Assembly: GCA_937910235.1 (NCBI GenBank)
Contig: CALENB010000477.1
Location: 1 to 37,630 of the forward strand
Length of the DNA stretch: 37,630 nt
From: an uncultured Myxococcales bacterium
GTDB lineage: Bacteria; Myxococcota_A; UBA9042
Direction: 5' to 3'
Shown here: one piece after another, positions 9,560 through 18,522 of the stretch
Layout of the letters: each line of letters begins with the position of its first letter
Position numbering within the stretch: the first letter of the stretch is position 1
Program-made: the position numbers and the translations under genes
Notes under the pieces: generated by a model
Databases searched by the model: none
What the model was told of the DNA's origin: nothing
What the model saw: the letters and a program-made list of their open reading frames with translations, nothing else

Positions 9560-9588
9560 TTTCGAGTGACGTGGCGACGGGCTATGCT
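9560..9588 (+). promoter_or_regulatory. Candidate promoter upstream of the tamB-tamA pair
   Basis: TTTCGA (9560-9565) and TATGCT (9583-9588) are 17 bp apart in the 116-bp gap before the TTG start at 9653. The -10 matches consensus at 4 of 6 positions and the -35 only at 3. A 7-bp inverted repeat (TCGCCAC ... GTGGCGA, within 9541-9578) overlaps this site and could instead be a weak terminator for the preceding lipoprotein gene. Confidence 0.25.
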
Positions 9589-9652
9589 CCGCGCTTCGCT
9601 CTCCATCGTGCCGCTTTTCTGTGCGTGCGGGGGGCGACGCTAGGAGCCCAGG

Positions 9653-12600
9653 TTGCAGGAGCCGCAACAGCAACCAGAACCCAAACCGCGGCGCGGCGGC
9701 CCGTGGCGTCGCGCGCTGCGCATGGTTGGCGCTGCGATCTACCAGCTCACGATCCGGCTCGCGGTCAACGTCGCCATCGCGGTGCTGTTTCTCTACTTCG
9801 CCATCAACTCAGCGGCTGTTGCGTCCCGGATCAGCGCCTTCGCGAGTGATCAGGTGCCCGGCACGATCACGACACGACACATCCAGTGGGGCCCAGATCC
9901 CGGTCAGCTGCGTTTGATTCGCCCGGTGGTCAAAGACGCAGAAGGCCACCTCGTGATCGCCGCGGAGTGGATGAGCGTTGGTGTGAGCTGGCTCGGCATG
10001 GTGCAACAGGCGCTCGCGGGTAAAGGCCTGCGGGCGATCCGGATCAGGCAGGTGGTGATCGCTGGTCCGCGAGTCGCGCTGGAGACCAACGAGGCGGGGC
10101 AGCTGCGGTTGGCGCTCGCGTTTGTGACCCCGAGCGATGAGCCCGAGAAAGCGACGCCGCCGGGCGCGCCGCTGGCCCTGATCATCGACGCGATCACGGT
10201 CAAAGCGGGGCACTTCCTGATGGATCTCAGCGGCACGCGGATCGACGCCGCCGGGATTGAGATGGAGGCCGATTTTCGCCTGCAGCTGAGCGGCGAACAG
10301 GCGGGGAGCTACGCGTACAACGGTCGTGCCATCTCGGCGAAACGAATGGCGATGTGGCTACAGTCCTTTGAGACGGCCGGGTTGGCGCAGCTGCCGGCCA
10401 GCCAGATCAGCGTCGCGCGGGTGTCCGGCGATCAACATGGCGTGCGCTGTTTGGGGACGACGTCGACCGCGCCGCACACGCGAATCACCCGGGGAGACGT
10501 CGTGGTGCGTCTCGATGCGCCCGGCCCCACGCCCGGGACGTTCGGCGTCGACGTGAAGGTGACCGACACCGCCATCGCCACATCGACGACGGAGCCCTTT
10601 GTGGCGCGGCTGCTGGGACCGACGTTCGCGGCAAAGGCGGAGATGATCGGCTCGGTGAGCGTCGGTACGAACGGCGCCACGCACGTTGAGGTGGGGGTGA
10701 CGGGCGCCGGCAAAATGGCGGGTTTCCAGACGCGGTCGGTGTCGACGCTGGTGATGGTGGACGTAGGCGATCGCGCCGATGAGATCGTGCGGGTCCGCGC
10801 GGAGAAGCTGCATATCCAGGCTTTTGGCGGCGATCTGCGATCCAAAGAGGTGCGCTATCGGCTCGGCAAAGATGGCGAACAACGGGTGACGGGGCACGTG
10901 CAGCTCAAGGGTGTGTCGGTGGCGGAGGCGCTGACGAGCGAGGCAGTGGGGATGACGACGGCTGGCGCGGCGGCCATGGCTGGTGTGCTGGACGGCGAGC
11001 TGGAGACCGACGTCAAGCTGCGAATCGACGGGGACAAGAAGCCGCCGCTCAGCATGGTGGCAAAAGTCGGCGGCCTGCTGACGTTGCGGCGCGCGGAAGG
11101 GGCGACGCTGCTGCGCGAGGCCCTGCCGACGCTGCATCTGCGGGGCCAGATCGACACGATCATGTCCCCGCACGGCGAGCCGCCGCGGCCGCTCACCATC
11201 GAGCTTGGTCAGGTCCTGATCTCCGATCAGGCGGACGCGGCCGGGGTACCAAAGCGGGCCGCGAAGGCGACGTGGATCTTCGCCGATGGCGAGGTGGATC
11301 TGCATCGCGCGCGCGTTGAGCTGCGGCTCGACGCCAACCTGCCAGACTTAGCGCGGCTGCTGCTGCCTTTCGGCGTCAAGGGCGTGGGCGGCTCGGCGCG
11401 GCTCGACGACGTCGGGGTCAAGGGGCCGTGGCTGAACCCTGAGATCGCCGGCGGCCTGGACGCGCGGCAGCTGGTGGCGGGTGGCCAGCAGATCAAGCGG
11501 CTGAAGACACGGCTCGCCTTGAGCGACGGGGTGCTCAAGCTGACCGGGCTGCGGGCGGAGGTCGCGCTCGGTCAGGCCGCTGGTGACCTTGAGCTGGATC
11601 TGTACGAGCGCGACCTCACCAAGCTGCGCAAACACATGCAGCTGCGTGGCGCGCGGGTCCGCGTGTCGGGCGTAGACCTCGCTGGGCTGCTCAAACCCTA
11701 CAAAATCGACTATCTGAAGGGGGAGCTGGATCTGAGTCGGGTCAGTTTTGAGCTCGACCTGAGCGATCCCCTCAAAACGGTCGATGCCCGGGCCCACCTG
11801 CACATCACCCGACCGGTGCTGCGTCACGAGCGGCTCAAGCGCCTCGACGCGGACGTGCGATTTGGTGGCGGCCGCGTCGACGTGCGCAAGCTGGAGATGG
11901 AGTACCAGCCCATCGCGCTCGCCGGGCTGGCGCCCAACGTGAAGGCGCCGACGGTGACGGTCGAGCGGCTGACGTACGGACTCGACACGCAGCGCTTCGA
12001 GCTGACAGGGCTGACTTGGCCGAGGATGGCCTTGTCGCGGATCGGTGAGGTGGCCGCGCTGAAGATGCCGCTGCACGGCACGATCGCGATGACCGTGAAG
12101 GAGGCGAAGGGATCGGCGACCGATCTCTCGTTCGACGCGGCGATGTCGTTCACCGGGCTCGCCTGGGACAAGATCTTCATGGGTAGCGCCGACGTCGCGA
12201 TCCGAAAAAACCCCGGAAAACCGGCCGTGGTGACCAGTGAGCGGTTCTTTGACCGCTTCGAGCTCATGGGTGGGTCGCGGGTGCACTTCACACGCATCGT
12301 GCCGACCTGGATGCAGTTCAACCTGAAGACCGCGCGGCTCGACCCGATGGCCTTCCTCGGCCTCCCGCCGATGTCGGATCTGCGCATGCTGGCGACGGGA
12401 AAAGCCGAGTTTCGCTTGGATTTCCGGCCGGGTCACGACGTCTTCACCGTGCACACGGAGCTGCCCAAGGGCGGCGCGGAGCTGGAGTTGGGCAATGGCC
12501 TCGAGCCGATCTCGAATCTGCACCCAGCGACGATCGACATCTTCCCCGACCGGGTCAAGATCGGCAGCATGAGCCTGCCGTTTGGGCGCGACATCCTGGA

Positions 12601-14188
12601 GATGTGCGGCGAGTTCGTCTTCCCCAATGAGGCGAAGGGCGTACCGAGCATCTTGCGGATGTACCTCGCTGGCACCCTGGATGTGCCGCGTTTTGGCGCC
12701 CTCGCCGAGAGCATGGCGGCGCTCGATATGCGGCTGCGCATCGACAAGGACCCGCTGGTGGAGCTCGACAAGCGCTCGCGCTGCCTCACCACGGCGGCGG
12801 CGCAGGGCGGGATCATGCGGCTCGCCGGCCCGCTCGATGCCCTCGCGGCGCAGGGCCAGCTGCGTCTGCTGCAGTCGCGGATGACGCCGCGTGGTTACGG
12901 CAAAGAGGTGGTGCTGGCAGAGGGCGCCCAGCTGGAGTTGAGCACGTTGGCGAAGGGGCGGCTGCGTGTGCGCATCCCGGTGGACAGTCGCCTCCAGGGC
13001 CAGATCGAAGAGAGCACCTTCTCCACCTGGGGCACGCTGCACGTCATCGGCTACACACCCCAAGACGTCGATTGGCACTTCGAGGCCGTGGATCTGGCGC
13101 ACACGGTCCCCAAGGAATACTCGGTGGTGATGTCGACCCAGCTGCGCTTGCTCGGCGACCGGCTCGCCGACGAAAAACGCCGGAATCTCAAGCTGAGCGG
13201 CAAGATCACGGTCACGGAGGGCAGCTACTCCAAGAGCTTCGACCGACTCGGCAAGGTCATCAGCGGCGTGCGGGGTCGCGAGCTGGAGGCGTATTCGGAG
13301 CCGCTCATGGAGCGCATGCCGTGGATTGGTCGCATCGGCATGGATCTCAAGGTCAACGGCAGCAACTTCTTGGTGCTGTCCCGCTTCCCCTTCGGCAAGA
13401 CCGATCTGGAGCTGAGCATGGATCTGCGGGTGCGCGGCACGTTTGCGCAGCCCAAGATCTACGACCGGGTAGTCATCGAACCGGGCAGCATTCTGACCTA
13501 TTCGGTGGTCAAACGAGACTTCGAAGTCACGCGCGGAACCATTGATTTCCGGGGTGATCCGGCGAAGGGCGTGCTCGATCTGGAGGCGAAAGATGACGTC
13601 GAAGTGAACAACACCGACTCGGCGTCCGCCAGCACCACGATGAGCGTCGGCCCAAACCTGTCGGGCACGAGCAGCTCGGGGTATGCCCAGATCGTGACGG
13701 TGATCATCCGGGTCTCGGGTCCGCTGGACGATCCCAGCAAGCTGGTGATCGATTTCAGCTCGGTGCCGCCCTATCAGCAGGGTGACATCCAATCCCTGAT
13801 CCTGACCGGGCAGCTGCTCACCTCGAGCAGCGCGTCGGGATCGCTCGGCTCGCGGGCCAGCATCAACTTGCTGACGGACGATCTGGCCCAGGCCTTCAGC
13901 GACATGCTGCTGTCGGCGTTTGTGGACAAGGTCACCATCGGTATCCCCGTGGCCGGCGGCGTGTCCGCGACGGTCACAACGAAGCTCGGCAAGTACCTGA
14001 CCCTGCGCGGCGAGTACAAGTCGCAGCCAGGCGTCCGCGAGATGATCGGGCGTTTTGCGTTCAATTTGCCGCTGGAGAGCCTCTATCTGGAGTCGCTGCT
14101 GCTCTCGAGAGAAGTGGACAGCAACAATGCGCTCAACACCAACATCTTCGAAGGCCGCATTCGCTACCGCCTCACGTTGGAGGACTGA
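9653..14188 (+). CDS. tamB: TamB/AsmA-like translocation and assembly protein
   Basis: 1,511 residues, longer than the roughly 1,260 of E. coli TamB. The TTG start is chosen because AGGAG lies 6 nt upstream and because the next Met (residue 24) sits just before the membrane segment. A basic N-terminus leads into one signal-anchor helix (about 34-53). The long middle is a series of short beta-strand pairs rich in 'LxLxG' and 'GxLxLxxG' patterns, as in AsmA/TamB beta-taco grooves. The C-terminal about 380 residues carry the DUF490/TamB features: 'GSILTY', 'ITRGTIDFRG'-like strands (here EVTRGTIDFRG), an S/T-rich insert, and a final stretch ending in 'EGRIRYRLTLED'. TamB-like proteins span the periplasm and work with an Omp85 partner in outer-membrane protein or lipid transport. 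That partner is the next gene, only 4 bp downstream, so the two form an operon. Confidence 0.88.
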   Translation: MQEPQQQPEPKPRRGGPWRRALRMVGAAIYQLTIRLAVNVAIAVLFLYFAINSAAVASRISAFASDQVPGTITTRHIQWGPDPGQLRLIRPVVKDAEGHLVIAAEWMSVGVSWLGMVQQALAGKGLRAIRIRQVVIAGPRVALETNEAGQLRLALAFVTPSDEPEKATPPGAPLALIIDAITVKAGHFLMDLSGTRIDAAGIEMEADFRLQLSGEQAGSYAYNGRAISAKRMAMWLQSFETAGLAQLPASQISVARVSGDQHGVRCLGTTSTAPHTRITRGDVVVRLDAPGPTPGTFGVDVKVTDTAIATSTTEPFVARLLGPTFAAKAEMIGSVSVGTNGATHVEVGVTGAGKMAGFQTRSVSTLVMVDVGDRADEIVRVRAEKLHIQAFGGDLRSKEVRYRLGKDGEQRVTGHVQLKGVSVAEALTSEAVGMTTAGAAAMAGVLDGELETDVKLRIDGDKKPPLSMVAKVGGLLTLRRAEGATLLREALPTLHLRGQIDTIMSPHGEPPRPLTIELGQVLISDQADAAGVPKRAAKATWIFADGEVDLHRARVELRLDANLPDLARLLLPFGVKGVGGSARLDDVGVKGPWLNPEIAGGLDARQLVAGGQQIKRLKTRLALSDGVLKLTGLRAEVALGQAAGDLELDLYERDLTKLRKHMQLRGARVRVSGVDLAGLLKPYKIDYLKGELDLSRVSFELDLSDPLKTVDARAHLHITRPVLRHERLKRLDADVRFGGGRVDVRKLEMEYQPIALAGLAPNVKAPTVTVERLTYGLDTQRFELTGLTWPRMALSRIGEVAALKMPLHGTIAMTVKEAKGSATDLSFDAAMSFTGLAWDKIFMGSADVAIRKNPGKPAVVTSERFFDRFELMGGSRVHFTRIVPTWMQFNLKTARLDPMAFLGLPPMSDLRMLATGKAEFRLDFRPGHDVFTVHTELPKGGAELELGNGLEPISNLHPATIDIFPDRVKIGSMSLPFGRDILEMCGEFVFPNEAKGVPSILRMYLAGTLDVPRFGALAESMAALDMRLRIDKDPLVELDKRSRCLTTAAAQGGIMRLAGPLDALAAQGQLRLLQSRMTPRGYGKEVVLAEGAQLELSTLAKGRLRVRIPVDSRLQGQIEESTFSTWGTLHVIGYTPQDVDWHFEAVDLAHTVPKEYSVVMSTQLRLLGDRLADEKRRNLKLSGKITVTEGSYSKSFDRLGKVISGVRGRELEAYSEPLMERMPWIGRIGMDLKVNGSNFLVLSRFPFGKTDLELSMDLRVRGTFAQPKIYDRVVIEPGSILTYSVVKRDFEVTRGTIDFRGDPAKGVLDLEAKDDVEVNNTDSASASTTMSVGPNLSGTSSSGYAQIVTVIIRVSGPLDDPSKLVIDFSSVPPYQQGDIQSLILTGQLLTSSSASGSLGSRASINLLTDDLAQAFSDMLLSAFVDKVTIGIPVAGGVSATVTTKLGKYLTLRGEYKSQPGVREMIGRFAFNLPLESLYLESLLLSREVDSNNALNTNIFEGRIRYRLTLED

Positions 14189-14192
14189 GCGG

Positions 14193-17100
14193 ATGCCTGC
14201 CTGCTTCGCGCCACGACGACTGCATGGTTGCCGGCTCCTCGCGGTCGTCTCGCTGGCGCTGTGGTGGTTTCCGCTGACGCTGCAAGCGGGGCCACCACGC
14301 CCGGTGTCGCGCCCCACATCGACGGAGACGCCAGACGCGGTGACGGTGCGCCCAGGCAGCGGCGCGACCCCAACCACGATCAAAACGAGCCAGGGCGCCG
14401 CGGCCCAACCGGCCAACACGACGGCGGCGTTGGAGAGCCACATCGTCGCCGCGGAGACCCGGTGCGGCGGCGCCCAGATCGAGCACACTGAGCTGAGCGG
14501 ATGCCTTGGCACGCGGTGTCAGGATGAGACGGAGCGAGGCCGGTTTGTGCGCCTGACGGGCCTGCAACCAGGCGAAGTCCTGCGACCGGGCATGCTCGCG
14601 AACGCCCGTCTGCGGCTGGAGAAGACCCGCTTTTTTGGCGTGGTGTTCATCCGCTGCCAGCGTGTCGGAGACCGCGCGCGGCTCAGCGTGGGCGTGGTGG
14701 GTAACAGCGTCATTCGGCGCGTTCGATTTGTTGGCAATCAGGCGCTGTTTACGGCCGAGTTGCGCAACAAGGTGCAGCTGCAACCTGGCGACGTGCTCAA
14801 CCCCAACACCGACGAGACGCGACGCACGCTGGAGCAGCAGACGCGGTCGATCCAGGGCGCCTATGCCCGCGAGGGGTTCGATGACGTGAAGGTCCAACTC
14901 GAGGTCACGACCGTCGGCGTGGGGCAAGTGGAGCTGGTGGTGCGTATCGACGAAGGCGAGCGAAAACGGGTGGTCCACCGCAATTTACAGGTGATCGATC
15001 CGCATCAACCGACGCCACGGGAGCGCGCTGCAGGGCTGGTTTGTCAGGATGTCAGCGAGCGCGCGCTGCTGCGGGTCAGCGGGTTGAACACCGTCGATGT
15101 GTTCACGCGACGCGCGGGTGTGCGCGCGCGCAGTCAGATCCGCGTGCGTCTGCGGCAGCTCGGCTATGGCAACCCACGGGTCAGCGTGACCCTCGTCGAG
15201 GCCGATCAGGTGGTGCAGGTGCGCGTGCAGTTGGGTCGGTGCAATGTCGTGCGCATTTTTGAGCGCGAGAGCGCCGCGGGCAGCAGCGAGGGCGGGGCCG
15301 GGGAGCGGGACGCTGAGAACTGGCGGATCACCGACGAGGATGACTACACCGCGGTGCTACCGTTCACGCAGAGCGGCGTGTTCGACGTCGACGAAGCCGA
15401 TCGCGGCCGGCGAGCGCTCACCGCGTTGCTGGAGAATCGCGGCTACTTCTTCAGCGACGTGACGCTGGAGGTGCGTGACGTGCCGCAAGCGTGGACGAGT
15501 CGGGTGCGTCGCGCGATCACCTATCATGTGACCACCGGCTATCGCGCGCAGATTCGCGGGCTGCACTTTCCGGGCGCGAAACACTTCACCCGGGCCGAGC
15601 TACTCGAAGGCATCGTCACGCGCCCCTACGACTTCTTCGACGACGGCGGCTACCTGCAGACCGCGCAGCTGCTGGGCGATCTGGACCGGCTGCGCGCCCA
15701 ATACCGGAGCGCCGGGTTCTTCGAGTTTCGCTTCGACATGGCGGCGACCGAATCCACGAACGGCGCTGGACTGCGCCACGGCCGCAAAACGGTGCGTGGC
15801 GAGGAGATCATCGACATCTTGCTGGGCGACCACGGGTTTCGGGTGCGGCGTCCGGTCGATGAGCACTTCATCTACATCGACGTGCCGTTGACGGAAGGCC
15901 GCCGCACCCGCTTGGGCACGCTGGTCGTCGATGGCCCGGGCCAGGAGGGTAGACGCCGTGTTCGCGGGCTCTTCGGCCTAAAAAACGGCGAGGTGCTGTC
16001 CTTCACACGCATGGTCGCTGGCGTGCGCAAGGTGGAGGATTGGTACCAGGATCGCGGCTTCTTTCAGGCGAAGGTCGAGGTGCAGTGCCGGGTTCGCGGC
16101 GCCGCAGCCGAGAGCCTGACCGCGGCGGTGATGACGCCAGTCGACCCGTGCCTGGGCCCGGTGCCGCCCGAGAGCGCCAAGTGTCCGCCGCGGCCCGGCG
16201 CCACGACGCAGTGCGAGGACACCGCTGCGGCAAAGGCAGCCCCGGTGGAGCCCGTCGCGATGCGGCGCTGCAGGCCGGACGACTGGTGCGCGTGCACCGA
16301 GCAACGCATCCTTGGCGCGTCTGTGGATGTGCGACTGCAGATCCAGGAGGGGCCGCGTGTGCGTATCGGCGAGGTCTTCGTCTCGGGTAACTTCATCACC
16401 AACGGTGAGCTGTTGACCGGATACATGCCGAAGTACGACGCACTCTACTCGGGCCAGGTGCTGTTCGAGGCGCTGCGAAAAATCCGCAATCTCGGGGTAT
16501 TTCGCTCCGTCTCGATCCAACAGATCGGCGCCGACGAGTGCCCGCCGCGCCGGCATGTCGCCCTGGTGGTGCGGGTGGTGGAGAACGACCGCACCACCAT
16601 CGATCTCGACGCCGGCTTTCAGACCGCCAACGTCAACCGTGACGCCTCCAACACCAGCGTCGGCGAGCCTCCGCTGCTCCTGGTTGACGCGCTCGAGCAC
16701 CTCGTCGCGGCCGGGGCGCGGCTCAACACCGGCTCGGGCCAACGAGTCGGGGCGACGCTACCGAAGCTGGTGCTGACCATGAGCGCGGACTGGCGCAACC
16801 GGAACTTCCGCGGCGAGGGCGAGGAGCTGCGGGGTGTGTTTCGGGTCGGTGTCTCGTCAGATCTGAGAGACCTAGCCACCCAACCCTTCTCGCTGGGCCT
16901 GCTCGCCGCCTCCTGGACCAACTCGCACCTGCCCTACGACGTCTCGCTCAAGGTGATCCCGTTTGCCTCCCGCGATTTCGTCACCACGATCGTCGATGTC
17001 GACAAGATCGGCGTCGCCACAGAGATCTCCAAGCGCTTCCTGCAGCACCTCTCCCTCTCCCTCGGCGCGGAGGGCGGGTTCGTGAGCTATCGGCCGCTGC

Positions 17101-17909
17101 CGTCGGACCCCATGACTGGCTTCAACAAGCAGCTGAAGGTGATCCCGCGAGGCACCTGGGATCGCCTCAACAGCCCCATCAACCCGACCCGCGGCGTTTT
17201 TGCGACGACGTCTATCGCCTACATCAACGCGATTATTGAGGATGGCGACAAACCGACCGCGAATCAGGGCAACTTTCTCAAGTTCGAGGCGCAGCTGAAG
17301 TGGTACGGCACGCTGCGCGACACCTTCACGCTGGCGCTGACGGTGCGCGGCGGCACGGCGATGCGCCTGGGCGACAAGGGCGCGACCGCCGGCGCCGGCC
17401 TGCCCTCCAACGAGACGTTCCGCTTAGGCGGTCAGCTCGGGCTGCGCGGCGTGACGGATAACGGCGTGCTGCAATACGGCCGAGATGGTGCCCCGTTGCC
17501 GCTGCTCGACACCCACGGCGACCCGGTCTGCGCGGGCGAAAACGACACCCCGCCCTGCAGTGATCTCAGCGCGGGCATCCGCACACGCGCGGACGGCTCG
17601 ATGCTGCTGGCGGGAACGGTGGAGGGCCGCTTCCCGTTGATCCGTCGCGCCGGTCTCTGGGGTGCCGCGTTCTGGGACTGGGGTGTCATCTCGGACGACC
17701 TGAACGGCCTGTCCTACGGCAAGGCCTTCCGGCACGGCGTCGGTCTCGGGCTGCGTTATCTGATCTCGGGTCAGATCCCCGTCCGCATCGACTACGGCGT
17801 CGCGGTCGATCGGCGGTGCACGCAACCCTTCAAGGCGATGGGCCAGCGCACCTGCGCGAAGATCGAGGAGTTTGGTCAGCTACAGGTCGGCCTGCTCTAC
17901 GCCTTCTAG
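14193..17909 (+). CDS. tamA: Omp85-family outer membrane protein (TamA/BamA-like) with POTRA domains
   Basis: 1,238 residues from ATG 14193, 4 bp after the tamB stop. A signal peptide (hydrophobic core LLAVVSLALWW, cleavage after about LQA32) precedes several POTRA-like modules to about residue 790. Examples are 'VRRVRFVGNQALFTAELRNK'-type and 'RIGEVFVSGNFITNGEL' strands with 'AYAREGF' and 'WYQDRGFFQAKV' helices. The C-terminal about 440 residues form the beta-barrel. It includes the Omp85 loop signature FRLGGQLGLRGV (about 1077-1088; RG as in the V/I-RGF motif) and 'FWDWGVISDD'. The protein is about twice the length of E. coli TamA (577). It contains a Cys/Pro-rich insert (about 635-710, at least seven Cys) within the POTRA region, unusual for this family. 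Its position right after tamB argues for a TamA role, but BamA-like function cannot be excluded. Confidence 0.87.
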   Translation: MPACFAPRRLHGCRLLAVVSLALWWFPLTLQAGPPRPVSRPTSTETPDAVTVRPGSGATPTTIKTSQGAAAQPANTTAALESHIVAAETRCGGAQIEHTELSGCLGTRCQDETERGRFVRLTGLQPGEVLRPGMLANARLRLEKTRFFGVVFIRCQRVGDRARLSVGVVGNSVIRRVRFVGNQALFTAELRNKVQLQPGDVLNPNTDETRRTLEQQTRSIQGAYAREGFDDVKVQLEVTTVGVGQVELVVRIDEGERKRVVHRNLQVIDPHQPTPRERAAGLVCQDVSERALLRVSGLNTVDVFTRRAGVRARSQIRVRLRQLGYGNPRVSVTLVEADQVVQVRVQLGRCNVVRIFERESAAGSSEGGAGERDAENWRITDEDDYTAVLPFTQSGVFDVDEADRGRRALTALLENRGYFFSDVTLEVRDVPQAWTSRVRRAITYHVTTGYRAQIRGLHFPGAKHFTRAELLEGIVTRPYDFFDDGGYLQTAQLLGDLDRLRAQYRSAGFFEFRFDMAATESTNGAGLRHGRKTVRGEEIIDILLGDHGFRVRRPVDEHFIYIDVPLTEGRRTRLGTLVVDGPGQEGRRRVRGLFGLKNGEVLSFTRMVAGVRKVEDWYQDRGFFQAKVEVQCRVRGAAAESLTAAVMTPVDPCLGPVPPESAKCPPRPGATTQCEDTAAAKAAPVEPVAMRRCRPDDWCACTEQRILGASVDVRLQIQEGPRVRIGEVFVSGNFITNGELLTGYMPKYDALYSGQVLFEALRKIRNLGVFRSVSIQQIGADECPPRRHVALVVRVVENDRTTIDLDAGFQTANVNRDASNTSVGEPPLLLVDALEHLVAAGARLNTGSGQRVGATLPKLVLTMSADWRNRNFRGEGEELRGVFRVGVSSDLRDLATQPFSLGLLAASWTNSHLPYDVSLKVIPFASRDFVTTIVDVDKIGVATEISKRFLQHLSLSLGAEGGFVSYRPLPSDPMTGFNKQLKVIPRGTWDRLNSPINPTRGVFATTSIAYINAIIEDGDKPTANQGNFLKFEAQLKWYGTLRDTFTLALTVRGGTAMRLGDKGATAGAGLPSNETFRLGGQLGLRGVTDNGVLQYGRDGAPLPLLDTHGDPVCAGENDTPPCSDLSAGIRTRADGSMLLAGTVEGRFPLIRRAGLWGAAFWDWGVISDDLNGLSYGKAFRHGVGLGLRYLISGQIPVRIDYGVAVDRRCTQPFKAMGQRTCAKIEEFGQLQVGLLYAF

Positions 17910-17945
17910 CCCGGTTTTGCGCGGCCACAGTTGGGTCGGGGTCCC

Positions 17946-17966
17946 GTGGTGGCTTCGCGTCACCAC
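17946..17966. terminator. Possible hairpin between convergent genes
   Basis: GTGGTG (17946-17951) pairs with CACCAC (17961-17966) around a 9-base loop in the 58-bp gap between the Omp85 stop and the TlpA-like stop. There is no T-tract on either side, so intrinsic termination is uncertain. Confidence 0.25.
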
Positions 17967-17967
17967 C

Positions 17968-18522
17968 TCACTGCGCGGCTGCGTTCAGCAGGGTCCGCAG
18001 CTCGTCGATGTCGTGGGGTCCACGCAGCTCTTGTTGCACCACACCCAGCTTGTCGATGACGAAATCGACCGGGATCGCGTTGACGCGGTAGCTGCCGTGA
18101 GCGCGACCGTCAGCGTCGTGCAGCACCGGGTAGCTGTGACCCGTTTCGCGGAGGAAGGCACGGATATCTGGCACGTCCTCGGCGGAGATGGTGATCACCT
18201 CAAACGCCCCGCTCTTGACGCCTTCCTGGTGCAGCGCCGCCACGGCAGGGGCCTGCTTCACGCAGGGGGCGCACGAGGGGCCCCAGAAGTGCAGCAGCGT
18301 CGCCTTGCCCAGCACCGGCTTGACCCACCGCGCCGGCGCGCGGGCGGGCTGCAGCGCCAAGATGGGCAGATCGATCTGTGGCGCGCGCTGCCCCTCCAGG
18401 CCACTCGGCGGCGGCGTGTTCTGGCGCAGGCCGACCGCGGCGAGCGCCAGCGCGATGGCGAGGCCGACGGCCAGGATCGCCGCGGGTTTGCGGCCTAATC
18501 GCTCGTTGATCGTGCCGCTCAC
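17968..18522 (-). CDS. TlpA/ResA-like membrane-anchored thioredoxin-fold protein
   Basis: 184 residues. The start is GTG at 18522, with GAGGGG just upstream, overlapping the stop of the M1 peptidase gene by 4 bp (GTGA), which suggests translational coupling. One N-terminal hydrophobic helix (about 13-31) anchors it, probably facing the periplasm. The redoxin domain has the active site GPSC-APC (Cys84 and Cys87 in CAPC) and the cis-proline loop NAIPVDF (Pro151). The overall pattern 'LHFWGPSCAPC ... AIPVDFVID' fits TlpA-type disulfide reductases. It probably reduces or isomerises disulfides in exported proteins. In a genome with many cysteine-rich lipoproteins such a role would be natural, but no partner is identified. 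Confidence 0.85.
   Translation of the reverse strand: MSGTINERLGRKPAAILAVGLAIALALAAVGLRQNTPPPSGLEGQRAPQIDLPILALQPARAPARWVKPVLGKATLLHFWGPSCAPCVKQAPAVAALHQEGVKSGAFEVITISAEDVPDIRAFLRETGHSYPVLHDADGRAHGSYRVNAIPVDFVIDKLGVVQQELRGPHDIDELRTLLNAAAQ

Noticed and set aside
11348-14512. Minus-strand open frame of 1,054 codons opposite tamB
   Set aside because: Its product is Arg/His/Gln-rich without domains, and it lies opposite the clear TamB sequence; a GC-rich shadow frame.
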